From assembly GCA_963790715.1 (NCBI GenBank), contig CAWBPN010000018.1, positions 1,116,001-1,180,000 on the forward strand: a stretch of DNA of 64,000 bases, given 5' to 3'. The stretch is from DCFW01 sp963790715. GTDB taxonomy: Bacteria; Bacteroidota; Bacteroidia; Bacteroidales; Bacteroidaceae. The translations under genes were made by a program, and so were the position numbers. Under the pieces are notes generated by a model. The model searched no databases. It had not been told where the DNA came from and saw nothing but the letters and a program-made list of their open reading frames with translations. This document shows positions 20,160 through 29,629 of this stretch, in pieces. The number at the start of each line of letters is the position of its first letter. The stretch's first letter is position 1.

Positions 20160-22916
20160 ATGCTTTCTCATAATAAAATAAAGTTTTTGAGTGTTTTATT
20201 AATACTTTTTTCTTTGAAAATGAATGGGTTGATAATGCCCGTTCATTTGACTTGTGAACATTTGACTGATCCTTCAACTATAGATGTTTTATGTCCTCGT
20301 CTATCCTGGATTGATGAAGTAAGTTCCGATAAAGTACGAGGTGAAAGTCAAAGTGCTTATCGTATTTGTGTGTCATCGTCCAAAGAGAAGTTGTTGAATG
20401 GTAAGGCTGATATATGGGATAGTGGTATGATACATTCTTCGGATTCTTATTTGGTTTCTTATAAAGGGCCTAAACTGCAATCTACAAAGGATTATTGGTG
20501 GAAAGTTAAGGTGTGGGATAATAAACATATTGCCTCAAAATGGAGTCAACCTGCTCATTGGGGAATGGGACTGCTTTCGCAGAATGAATGGAAAGCGCAA
20601 TGGATCGGAGTTCCTTGGCAAGGTGAGTCTGCCAGGCAAGTTATAGGTTCGGCTGCAGTGGGTCATTCCTATCCGGCACCGCTTTTCCGCAAATCATTTT
20701 ATGTAAAAAAGGAGATTCTTTCAGCAAAAGCTTTTGTAACCGGATTAGGTTATTTTGAACTTTATATAAACGGGCAAAAGGTAGGTAATGATTATTTAGT
20801 ACCTAATTTTACTAATTATTCCGTTCGTAATGATTTAAAAAATGCCGGGTTGGCTATAGATAACAAATTTCGTGGCTATCGTGTGATGTACTTATCATAC
20901 GATATTACCAAGATGTTACAGAAAAGCAAAAATGCAGTAGGTGCAATAATCGGTAATGGCTTTTATGATTGTGTGCGTGGATGGGTAAGTGCATTCGGTT
21001 CGCCTAGGTTCTTATGTCAAATTGAAATTAGATACAAGGATGGAACTAAACAACTGATATGTACGGATCAAACGTGGAAAGTTAAAGAGTCTCCTATTGT
21101 AATGGATGGAGTTTATGATGGAGAAATATATGATGCCAATCGTGAAATTCCAGGATGGTCGACAATAAAATGTGATGATTCGAATTGGAAATCTGCAGTG
21201 CTACGTAATCCTCCTACAGGTAAACTGGTAGCCAATATGTCTCCTACAGATAAAATTACTGAGGTTCTTCACCCTAAGTCATTTATAAGAAATGATAATG
21301 GAACATACGAAGTGGATTTCGGTAAAGAAATATCCGGGTGGATACATTTTAATGGCGTTCATGGAGTGAGAGGAGATACTTTGAATGTGAAATATATATG
21401 TGAATGTCCTCTTGGCGTTCAGCAGTATATATTTAAAGGTGCTAATAAGGAATCTTATGCACCTCGTTTCACATGGTATGCTTTTAGAAAGGCAATTATC
21501 AGTGGTATAAGCTATTTATCTCCCGATATGATTACTGCCGAGGCTGTGAATACGGATGTAAAAGTAACATCGGATTTTGAAACATCTAATAACCTTTTCA
21601 ATAATATAAATACCATTTGGCAGCGTTCACAATTAGACAATATGCATGGTTGCATAGCGAGTGATTGCCCTCATCGGGAACGCTCTCCATATACCGGTGA
21701 CGGAGAAATATCGTGCGCAACTGTAATGGATAATTTTGATGCTGCCGCTTTTTACAGAAAATGGATGGGCGATATGCGTGACAGCCAGAATACGGGATCC
21801 GGATATGAACCTAACAGCGCTCCATGGCAACCCGGATGCGGAGGCGGAGTCGCGTGGGGTGCTGCCATGAATATTATTCCATGGGAATATTATTTGCATT
21901 ACGGTGATAAAAAGGTACTTGAAGATAATTATTTTGCCATGAAAGAGCAAGTTCGTTATATGTTATCATGGTTAACTAAAGATGGTACAATGCTTTCTCA
22001 AAAGACTAATGTAAATTCTATTAAACCCAATTATTGGTTTAATTTGGGTGATTGGGCTCCTCCTTTTAGGTTGCCTTCAGACGAATTGGTGCATACATTT
22101 TATTTATGGCAATGTGCGGATTTTACGGCAAAAACGGCAAAGGCATTAGGTTATAAAGAAGATTATGAGTTATATTCCACTCTCGCTAAAAAAGTGAAAG
22201 AGGCATTCAACATTAAGTTTTACGATAAGAACAATAAAACATATGGCGATTATGGTAGTAATATATTTGCACTTACTATGGGCGTACCGGAGAAACGTTA
22301 TAAAGATGTAATAAACACGCTACGAGGTGAGATAGTTGACAAATATAAAGGACATTTGAATACAGGTATATGCGGTACGCGCTATTTCTTTAAAACTCTT
22401 GCCGATAATGGATTGAATGATGTTGCTTATGAAGCGATGAATAAATGCGATTTTCCAAGTTATGGTAATTGGATAAAACAAGGCGCAACCACTACTTGGG
22501 AAGAATGGAATGGAACTGAATCCCATAATCATCCGATGTTTGGTGGTGGACTGGTTTGGTTTTATCAAGATTTAGCGGGAGTGAACGTCGATGAAAATGA
22601 ACCGGGATACAAGCATATTATTATAAAACCTGTTTTGTCTTCAAAATTAGACCATGTTTATTATTCGAATATTACTCCTTATGGTAAAGTAGCATCGGAG
22701 ATAAAACAAAATGCAAATGTAATGGATATGGATGTTACAATTCCGGTAGGAAGTTATTCAACAATTTATATTCCTATCTGTAAAACTTTTGAAATAACAG
22801 AAAGTGGAGTGCCGTTGCATCAGGTAAAAGGAATTAGAATGTTTGGAAAGGATCGGAATTATTATGTTGTTGAGGTAAAACAAGGTAGTTATCATTTTTG
22901 TGTTGTAAATAAATAA
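20160..22916 (+). CDS. GH78 alpha-L-rhamnosidase
   Basis: Inverting alpha-L-rhamnosidase of about 918 residues that releases terminal rhamnose. The signal peptide begins MLSHNKIKFLSVLLILF; a TTG at 20151 is also in frame, but the ATG at 20160 is preferred. Domains: an N-terminal Ig-like module (LTCEHLTDPSTIDVLCPRLSW, WWKVKVWD), beta-sandwich rhamnosidase modules (ARQVIGSAAVG, FVTGLGYFELYINGQKVG), an (alpha/alpha)6 catalytic barrel and a C-terminal beta-sandwich. Catalytic landmarks are ASDCPHRERSPYTGDGE (E507 as general acid) and GATTTWEEWNG (E781 as general base), then SHNHPMFGG. All key residues are present, so it should be active. It follows copy 2 of the GH71/99-like genes by 11 nt and precedes GH20 by 17 nt. 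Confidence 0.92.
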   Translation: MLSHNKIKFLSVLLILFSLKMNGLIMPVHLTCEHLTDPSTIDVLCPRLSWIDEVSSDKVRGESQSAYRICVSSSKEKLLNGKADIWDSGMIHSSDSYLVSYKGPKLQSTKDYWWKVKVWDNKHIASKWSQPAHWGMGLLSQNEWKAQWIGVPWQGESARQVIGSAAVGHSYPAPLFRKSFYVKKEILSAKAFVTGLGYFELYINGQKVGNDYLVPNFTNYSVRNDLKNAGLAIDNKFRGYRVMYLSYDITKMLQKSKNAVGAIIGNGFYDCVRGWVSAFGSPRFLCQIEIRYKDGTKQLICTDQTWKVKESPIVMDGVYDGEIYDANREIPGWSTIKCDDSNWKSAVLRNPPTGKLVANMSPTDKITEVLHPKSFIRNDNGTYEVDFGKEISGWIHFNGVHGVRGDTLNVKYICECPLGVQQYIFKGANKESYAPRFTWYAFRKAIISGISYLSPDMITAEAVNTDVKVTSDFETSNNLFNNINTIWQRSQLDNMHGCIASDCPHRERSPYTGDGEISCATVMDNFDAAAFYRKWMGDMRDSQNTGSGYEPNSAPWQPGCGGGVAWGAAMNIIPWEYYLHYGDKKVLEDNYFAMKEQVRYMLSWLTKDGTMLSQKTNVNSIKPNYWFNLGDWAPPFRLPSDELVHTFYLWQCADFTAKTAKALGYKEDYELYSTLAKKVKEAFNIKFYDKNNKTYGDYGSNIFALTMGVPEKRYKDVINTLRGEIVDKYKGHLNTGICGTRYFFKTLADNGLNDVAYEAMNKCDFPSYGNWIKQGATTTWEEWNGTESHNHPMFGGGLVWFYQDLAGVNVDENEPGYKHIIIKPVLSSKLDHVYYSNITPYGKVASEIKQNANVMDMDVTIPVGSYSTIYIPICKTFEITESGVPLHQVKGIRMFGKDRNYYVVEVKQGSYHFCVVNK

Positions 22917-22933
22917 TTTAAATATTCGGTAGA

Positions 22934-24541
22934 ATGAGATATACAATAAAATCAGTGATTATTATAATGACGTTATTTATATCAATCACGATGGAAGCCC
23001 AGAATATAAATATTATTCCACTTCCCAATAAAATGTCTGAGCAAGAAGGCTCTTTTACATTAAAGAATAATCAAAGTATAGGAATATCAAGTAGTAAACT
23101 GAAAGAAGCTGCTCTATATTTAAAAGGCATTTTGTCTTCAACCGGATACCATTTTAATATTAAACGTGGTAAAGGAGATATCAGCTTGTCTTTGAATAGT
23201 AAATCTAAAGATGCTCTAGATGAAGGTTACACATTGTCTGTAACAAATAATGATGTGACTATAAAAGCAAAGAGCTATAAAGGAATAGTGAATGGTATAT
23301 CAACAGTCAGGCAGCTGTTGCCTCCTGAGGTTGAGTCAGGTAATGCGGTACAAGGAGTACAATGGATAATACCTAATGTAGAAATAGCAGACAACCCGGC
23401 ATATCATTGGAGAGGTTTGATGTTGGATGTAGCACGGCATTTCTATAATAAAAAAGAGGTTGAGCAATTTCTGGATTTGATGGCTTTGTATAAGTTCAAT
23501 AAGTTTCATTGGCATCTTACCGATGATCAAGGATGGAGAATTCAGATAAAGAAATATCCTTTGCTTACCGAAAAAGGTGCATGGCGCAAAATGATTAACA
23601 TCGACCAAATGTGTATGAATAGGGAGAAGAATGAAAAAAATTCTGATTTTGCAATTCCAAAAGACAAATTCAATGTAATAAACGGAGATACATTATATGG
23701 TGGTTATTATACACAGAAGGATATAAAGGAAATTGTAAAATATGCTGCTGTTCGTGGCATTGACATAATTCCGGAAATAGACATGCCTGGACATTGCTCT
23801 GAAGCTATAGCTAATTATCCTTATTTATCATGTTTTAATTCATCACCACTTTGTCCCGGAAAGGAAAGTACGTTTGTATTTTGTAAGAATGTAGATAAAG
23901 AAATCTTTAGGTTATTTCCTTATAAATATATTCATATAGGAGGAGATGAAGTGGACAAAACAAATTGGAAGAAATGTCCTTATTGTCAGAAAGTGATAAA
24001 AGAAAAAGGACTAAAATCTGAGGATGAATTGCAAGCATGGTTTACACATCAAATGGAAGCATATTTTAATTCACATGGTAAGGAACTAATAGGTTGGGAT
24101 GAGATTCTTGAAGGAGGATTGTCTACGACTGCCACTGTAGATTGGTGGAGAGGAGATCACGGTGATGTAGTAAGGAAAACTACTTCACAAGGTAATCAAG
24201 TAATATTATGTCCTACTTCTTATTGCTATTTTGATTATCAACAAGACGATAATACTCTCAAAAGGTTGTATACAGGCGATATAGTCCCGGACTCATTATC
24301 TGAAAAGCAACATTCATTAATAAAAGGTATGCAGGCAAATATATGGACGGAGATGATTCCATCAAAAGCCCGTTTGCAATATATGGTGTTTCCCAGAGCT
24401 TTAGCTCTTTCTGAGAAAGTATGGACAAATGTAAACGAACAGAGTTGGGATTCTTTCTTTAAGCGTTTGCAATATCAGTTGAAAAGGTTGGATATATTGG
24501 GCGTGAACTATCGTAAAATAAATTATAATATTAGTTATTAA
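22934..24541 (+). CDS. GH20 beta-N-acetylhexosaminidase
   Basis: Retaining exo-hexosaminidase that removes terminal beta-GlcNAc or beta-GalNAc by substrate-assisted catalysis. The signal peptide is MRYTIKSVIIIMTLFISITMEAQ. Residues about 25-145 form the GH20b domain (IIPLPNKMSEQEGSF, YKGIVNGISTVRQLLP). The TIM barrel starts at YHWRGLMLDVARHFY and includes KFHWHLTDDQGWRIQIKKYP, IIPEIDMPGHCSEA and the catalytic pair D338-E339 in HIGGDEVDKTNW. The end includes MQANIWTEMI and FPRALALSEKVWT. Length of 535 is normal. Its presence in the PUL implies that the target glycan, or its decoration, contains an N-acetylhexosamine. Confidence 0.94.
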   Translation: MRYTIKSVIIIMTLFISITMEAQNINIIPLPNKMSEQEGSFTLKNNQSIGISSSKLKEAALYLKGILSSTGYHFNIKRGKGDISLSLNSKSKDALDEGYTLSVTNNDVTIKAKSYKGIVNGISTVRQLLPPEVESGNAVQGVQWIIPNVEIADNPAYHWRGLMLDVARHFYNKKEVEQFLDLMALYKFNKFHWHLTDDQGWRIQIKKYPLLTEKGAWRKMINIDQMCMNREKNEKNSDFAIPKDKFNVINGDTLYGGYYTQKDIKEIVKYAAVRGIDIIPEIDMPGHCSEAIANYPYLSCFNSSPLCPGKESTFVFCKNVDKEIFRLFPYKYIHIGGDEVDKTNWKKCPYCQKVIKEKGLKSEDELQAWFTHQMEAYFNSHGKELIGWDEILEGGLSTTATVDWWRGDHGDVVRKTTSQGNQVILCPTSYCYFDYQQDDNTLKRLYTGDIVPDSLSEKQHSLIKGMQANIWTEMIPSKARLQYMVFPRALALSEKVWTNVNEQSWDSFFKRLQYQLKRLDILGVNYRKINYNISY

Positions 24542-24647
24542 ACAGTTTAAGAATAAAACTTAAAGATAAATAGTAATAGTTTTGTATATATAAATATTAA
24601 AAATGGAAAACATAAAAATATTATTTCAAATAAATGATAAGTGTAAA

Positions 24648-26822
24648 ATGAAGCTTATTCTTTATTCAATTATTGTTATATTTTTTTGCAGCAATAAAAT
24701 CGCTTTTTCTCAGGGAGTGAGTTGTTATAAAATAACGAATGTTGAAATTTCAAAAAAACCTATTAGTCCGTTACTTTATGGTAATTTTATAGAACTTGGG
24801 TATGGTTGTCAGGCAGATGTAATGTGGAGTGAAATGTTTTTTAATCGAAGTTTTGAGTCGTTTTATCCATATCGTTCTATCAATAAGGATTGGTATGATT
24901 TATATTATGATGAACATCATCCTGAAAAAGGATATGAAAAAGATTGGAGCAAATTTGATTGGTATCATAGTGGATACGAACATAATGAATGGTTTGCTGC
25001 TCCCGGTATACCGGATAAACCTTCTGTAATTTCAGATTCAAGTACTTTTATAAAATGTACTTCTCCTTTAAGTAATGTAATACTTACTCCTAAAAAGGGA
25101 GGATGTGGTCATGGTAATCAATGTTTGGAGGTATCTAATTTAGAAAATGATAAATGGGGAGCACTTGCACAGTCAGGAAAATTGTTACAGAAGGGTGTAG
25201 ATTATTTATTTTCCGGAATGATTAAATCAAATAGTGGTCATTTAACTGCTGAAATTAGAATGTATCCTCAGGGGGAATGGGGAAAACCTATCCAAGTTAT
25301 ACCTATAAAAATAGTAGGAGATAAATTTAATCTAATTTCTACGACAATAAAAAATCCACATTTTTCCGGATATGCAACATTTAGTTTATGGATTCCTCCG
25401 CATACTTCAATTTATGTTGATGATTTCTCTATGAAACCTAAAGATAATTATTATGGTTGGAGAAAAGATGTAGTGAATGTTTTAAAAGAGGTCAATCCAA
25501 AAATAATTAGATTTCCAGGTGGTTGCTTTGCCTCTTTTTATAATTGGCGTGATGGAATCGGACCTTATTCGGAAAGAAAACCCAAACCTTCATATTTTTG
25601 GGGAGGGCTAAATTATAATGATGTAGGTACGGCAGAGTACGCAATGCTTTGTAATGCAGTAGGCGCAGAGAAGCAAATAGTCGTAAATGTATATCACCCT
25701 TCAAAAAGGAAATATGATATCGATTTCCCCGATGGGCAGGATCGTATTCCATATGGCTTTGAATTTCCTGAATTTATGAGTTTGACTGAAGGTGCTCAAT
25801 CTGCTGCAGATTGGGTGGCTTATTGTAATTCTAAAGTAGGAGAAAATGAATTTGCAAATTTAAGAGCAAAGCATGGATACCTTGAGCCTTTTAATGTGAG
25901 ATATTGGGAATTGGATAATGAAGTTCATCGTTGGTTTGAGGCTAAAGATTATGCGTGGGCAGTGGTTGTATATTCTAAAGCGATGAAAGCTATTGATCCA
26001 AGTATACGAATCGGAATGTCTTCATATGGAGGGCGACCTGGTAAAAATGATTATCATCAATCTTTTGATGAAATGCTTAATATTGCAGGACCTTATATCG
26101 ATTTTATTGCAGATCGCGGAGATGGAGAAGATTTATCAAAAATGATGTTGAATAAAGTTCGAGCATATAATTTAAAGCATGGAACACATATTAAATATTG
26201 TGATACGGAATGGCTGGCTTATAATACAGATGTGAAAAGAGATGTATATAATATGGCATCAAATAATGGAGGTGCAACTAAATCTTTTATGTTTAGTAAA
26301 TGGTATTATGCTTTGAATTTAGTTAAAAATTATATGGCATTTCAGAGATTAGGTGATGGTGTAGGATTCGTTAATTTTAATAATTTAGCAAATACACACA
26401 GTCAGAGTGCTATGGAAACTCCTAAAGAGGGGGCGTTTTTAACTGCTTGTGGAAAAGTATTACAGTTGATTTCACGTACGCCTGCTGCATATGTATTAAA
26501 TATAGATAATTACAATCCGAAAGAGAAAGATGATTATCAAGTCCAGGCAGCTTGGAATATAGATCATAATAAGTTGGTGTTATATGTGTGCAATAGGACT
26601 AAAGATGATCATATTACTAAATTTGATTTATCTGAAATAAAAAAACAATTTAATAAAGCTTCTATATCAATTTTATATGCAAAAGGGCCTTTAGTTATGA
26701 ATACTTCAAAGGATCACAATGTGATAAAGCGGAAAGATAAAAGCATTAAATTGAAAGATAATGAGAAATCATTTATTATTAATAATCCACCATTTTCATT
26801 TGATCAGATCGTATTGGAATGA
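24648..26822 (+). CDS. GH51 alpha-L-arabinofuranosidase
   Basis: Retaining exo-arabinofuranosidase of about 724 residues. The start at 24648 (MKLILYSIIVIFFC) gives a clean signal peptide ending AFSQ; the frame is open from 24603. The N-terminal region opens the barrel (ISPLLYGNFIELGYGC), then a CBM4-like insert (about 130-275, including LTPKKGGCGHGNQCLEV and TSIYVDDFSMKP). The barrel resumes with KIIRFPGGCFASFYNWRDGIGP. The acid/base is E425 in ELDNEVHRW, where most GH51 enzymes have a glycine before NE, and the nucleophile is E521 in CDTEWLAY. A C-terminal beta domain follows (KDDYQVQAAWNIDHNKLVLYV is the start of it). It points to arabinofuranose side chains in the substrate. Confidence 0.88.
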   Translation: MKLILYSIIVIFFCSNKIAFSQGVSCYKITNVEISKKPISPLLYGNFIELGYGCQADVMWSEMFFNRSFESFYPYRSINKDWYDLYYDEHHPEKGYEKDWSKFDWYHSGYEHNEWFAAPGIPDKPSVISDSSTFIKCTSPLSNVILTPKKGGCGHGNQCLEVSNLENDKWGALAQSGKLLQKGVDYLFSGMIKSNSGHLTAEIRMYPQGEWGKPIQVIPIKIVGDKFNLISTTIKNPHFSGYATFSLWIPPHTSIYVDDFSMKPKDNYYGWRKDVVNVLKEVNPKIIRFPGGCFASFYNWRDGIGPYSERKPKPSYFWGGLNYNDVGTAEYAMLCNAVGAEKQIVVNVYHPSKRKYDIDFPDGQDRIPYGFEFPEFMSLTEGAQSAADWVAYCNSKVGENEFANLRAKHGYLEPFNVRYWELDNEVHRWFEAKDYAWAVVVYSKAMKAIDPSIRIGMSSYGGRPGKNDYHQSFDEMLNIAGPYIDFIADRGDGEDLSKMMLNKVRAYNLKHGTHIKYCDTEWLAYNTDVKRDVYNMASNNGGATKSFMFSKWYYALNLVKNYMAFQRLGDGVGFVNFNNLANTHSQSAMETPKEGAFLTACGKVLQLISRTPAAYVLNIDNYNPKEKDDYQVQAAWNIDHNKLVLYVCNRTKDDHITKFDLSEIKKQFNKASISILYAKGPLVMNTSKDHNVIKRKDKSIKLKDNEKSFIINNPPFSFDQIVLE

Positions 26823-26877
26823 TTAAGTGAGATATTGTTATTTGTAAGTTATTTTTGAATATATAATTAATATTTTT

Positions 26878-29391
26878 ATGAAAACAAAGAGAATAAACTG
26901 TTTTATATTGTTCCTTTTGATATTTCCTATCTGTTATGGTCAGAATAATGGAAATACCAATCAAAGGATAGAAAAAATATTGTCATCACTGACATTAGAT
27001 GAAAAAGTATCGTTATGTTCCGGAGGAAGAATACCCGGAGATAGACCGTGTTTTAAAGGAATTGAAAGATTAGGCATACCTAATGTTCGGGAAGTTGATG
27101 GACCTAGAGGAGCAAGTGTGGGCTCCGGTACTACGGCTTTTCCTTCAGGAGTCCTTTTGGGGGCTACGTGGAATCCTACTATTATTGAACAAGCCGGTAA
27201 AGTTATGGGTGAGGAATCTAGAGCATTGGGCTATAGAGTCCTGTTGGCACCTGCTATAAATATACTTAGAGATCCGTTAAATGGTCGTTTTTTTGAATAT
27301 TATACTGAAGATCCATATCTTAACGGTTCTATAGCAGTTGGTTTGATAAAAGGGATTCAGAGTGAAGGTGTTGCTGCTTGTGCAAAACACTACGCATGTA
27401 ATAACAGAGAAAATAATAGAAATTTTTATATGTCGGTTTTGGATGATCGTACTCTTCATGAAATATATCTTCCTGGTTTTAAGGCTGCTGTTCAAGATGG
27501 TGATGTGTATACAATTATGACTTCTGCTAATGGAGTTAATTATGAATATGTAAGCGATAGCCGAAAGCTACTTACTGATATATTAAAAGATAAATGGGGT
27601 TTCAAGGGATTTGTATTGACAGATTGGCTGCAAACCCGTTCTACAGAGAAAGCGGCTTTTGCCGGATTAGATATATCTATGCCTGGAGGAGATGAATGTG
27701 GTTTCGGTACTTCCTTGCTTAAAGCTGTGAAATCAGGAAAGGTATCTGAAGATGTTATAAACGACAAAGTCCGCCGTATACTTGGCGTATATGATAAAGT
27801 TGGTGCATTGGATAATTCTGATTTTAAAAAAGGCGCACAGTTAAATACAAACGCACATCAAGAGATCGCAAAGAATGTTGCTGAAGATGGTATTGTATTA
27901 TTAAAAAATGAGAACCATACATTGCCTTTGGATGCAAGTAAGGTAAAAAATATATTGGTTACAGGTCCGAATGCAGATAAACGTTTTTGCATAATTGGGA
28001 TGGGCGGTAGTTCATGGGTTGAATCTCCGTATGAAGTAACTGTTTTGAATGGTTTTAAAAAATTAATTGGAGATTCTAAAGTAACTTATATCTCATCAGA
28101 TGATTTGGGAGGATTTAAGGTTATACCTCAGAATGTTTTGGAGCCGATAAACGGAGTTGGAGGTTTTAATGGCAGATATTATGTAAAAGGCAAGAGTGAA
28201 CCGATACTAAATCGTGTAGATAAAACTGTTGATTTTATGTGGGAAATGAATGCACCGGATAAATCTATTAAGGTGGAAGACTTTAGAGAAGCTCGTTTTG
28301 ATGCAAAAATAATGCCTCCGGTAAGTGGCAAATATACTTTCCGCTTTATCGTAGGTGGAGGGAGTGCATTGGTTTATAATAACGAGTGGGCGGGGGCTCC
28401 TGTAGCTATTGTTGATCCTAAAAGAGGTTTGAGCCCGGCTACAGCGTCTATTGATTTGAAGAAAGGCGTTCCTTACCATTTATGCATTATATATAGCAAA
28501 AGAATAGGTGATGCAGCTATACGTGTCGAATGGGAAACGCCACAATCAGAATTATCGAAAAAGCAATTGGCAAAGATTGATAAAGCGGCTAAGAAAGCTG
28601 ATGCAGTAATATATGTGGGCGGAATAGATAACAGTTTGGATACTGAAGGGCGAGACAGGGTTAGCTTAACTTTTCCGCAAGCACAAGAATCTTTAATTAA
28701 TCATTTGGCTAGGTATAATAAAAATATAAATGTAGTGTTGATTAATGGGTCTCCTTTGGAAATAGGCGGATGGTTGCCTAATGTTCGTTCAGTAACTGAA
28801 TCATGGTACCCAGGTATGGAAGGCGGTACTGCTGTTGCTAATGTATTATTCGGCAAGGTCAATCCGTCAGGCAGATTACCGTTTACATGGCCGAAGAAAT
28901 TAGCTGATGTTCCGTGCTATAAATTAGCTTATCAAGACAATGATAATGTCATTTATAAAGATAGCTTGATGGTTGGTTATAGATATTATGATACAAAAAA
29001 TGTTGAACCTCAATTTCCATTCGGCTTTGGGCTTTCATATTCAAAATTTGTTTATAGTAACTTAAAAGTTGAGAATATAGGAGATAACCAAGTAAAAGGA
29101 AGTGTAACTTTGACTAATGATAGTAAGGTTGATGGAGCAGAAGTTGTTCAAGTATATGTGAAGCCGGTTAATCCATCTGTAGAGCGCCCGATACATGAAT
29201 TAAAATATTTCAAAAAGATGTTTGTAAAAGCCGGTGAAAGCGTGAATGTTAACTTCATATTGAAACAAAATGCTTTTTCATATTATGATATACATACAGC
29301 AGATTGGAAAGTAGATAAATGTAATTATGAGATAGAACTAGGAAATAATTCACAAAATATAATTGCACGAGCTTTTGTTTCATTAAATTAA
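26878..29391 (+). CDS. GH3 beta-glycosidase with inserted PA14 domain
   Basis: Exo-acting retaining beta-glycosidase of 837 residues with signal MKTKRINCFILFLLIFPICYG. Order of parts: GH3 N-terminal barrel (SLTLDEKVSLCSGG, REVDGPRGASVG, LLAPAINILRDPLNGR), nucleophile D249 in VLTDWLQ, the GH3 C-terminal alpha/beta domain interrupted by a PA14 domain (about 420-560, FNGRYYVKGK, SGKYTFRFIVGGGSALVYN), then GGIDNSLDTEGRDR and a fibronectin-III-like tail (FPFGFGLSYSKFVYSN). The PA14 insertion is typical of beta-glucosidases and related GH3 enzymes that act on branched or plant-derived oligosaccharides. It is followed by 238 nt that carry the remnant of a rhamnosidase-like gene. Confidence 0.92.
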   Translation: MKTKRINCFILFLLIFPICYGQNNGNTNQRIEKILSSLTLDEKVSLCSGGRIPGDRPCFKGIERLGIPNVREVDGPRGASVGSGTTAFPSGVLLGATWNPTIIEQAGKVMGEESRALGYRVLLAPAINILRDPLNGRFFEYYTEDPYLNGSIAVGLIKGIQSEGVAACAKHYACNNRENNRNFYMSVLDDRTLHEIYLPGFKAAVQDGDVYTIMTSANGVNYEYVSDSRKLLTDILKDKWGFKGFVLTDWLQTRSTEKAAFAGLDISMPGGDECGFGTSLLKAVKSGKVSEDVINDKVRRILGVYDKVGALDNSDFKKGAQLNTNAHQEIAKNVAEDGIVLLKNENHTLPLDASKVKNILVTGPNADKRFCIIGMGGSSWVESPYEVTVLNGFKKLIGDSKVTYISSDDLGGFKVIPQNVLEPINGVGGFNGRYYVKGKSEPILNRVDKTVDFMWEMNAPDKSIKVEDFREARFDAKIMPPVSGKYTFRFIVGGGSALVYNNEWAGAPVAIVDPKRGLSPATASIDLKKGVPYHLCIIYSKRIGDAAIRVEWETPQSELSKKQLAKIDKAAKKADAVIYVGGIDNSLDTEGRDRVSLTFPQAQESLINHLARYNKNINVVLINGSPLEIGGWLPNVRSVTESWYPGMEGGTAVANVLFGKVNPSGRLPFTWPKKLADVPCYKLAYQDNDNVIYKDSLMVGYRYYDTKNVEPQFPFGFGLSYSKFVYSNLKVENIGDNQVKGSVTLTNDSKVDGAEVVQVYVKPVNPSVERPIHELKYFKKMFVKAGESVNVNFILKQNAFSYYDIHTADWKVDKCNYEIELGNNSQNIIARAFVSLN

Positions 29392-29429
29392 TAGTGGTAT
29401 ACATTTGATGGTAGATAGTATCTTAGGTT

Positions 29430-29608
29430 GTAGATATTTTAACAAACACGCATGCTACTATTAATTTACCTACCGACAATGTCAACACCGTTACCGAATA
29501 TGGTTCGCTAAACAAGAGAAGGGAGTTGAACGTTACGGAAAAAGGAAATATCAGAATGGCGTTAAGCGCAGTATCGGAGAGTATTTGTTTAAAGTGAAGA
29601 TGAAATAA
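29430..29608 (+). pseudogene. Remnant of the C-terminus of a GH78-like rhamnosidase
   Basis: The 238-nt gap between two GH3 genes is not empty. Frame starting near 29445 reads NTHATINLPTDNVNTVTEYG, which matches the usual C-terminal beta-sandwich of GH78 enzymes (a pattern like TATVYVPTDN..VTESGK). In a second frame, ending at the stop 29606-29608, it continues GVERYGKRKYQNGVKR, then SIGEYLFKVKMK; GSGxYxFKV is the common last strand of the same family. So about 55 residues of a former rhamnosidase survive, split by one frameshift between about 29505 and 29525, with all upstream parts lost. No start or catalytic region remains. Confidence 0.7.
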
Positions 29609-29629
29609 TAGACTTACATATTAAGAAAA

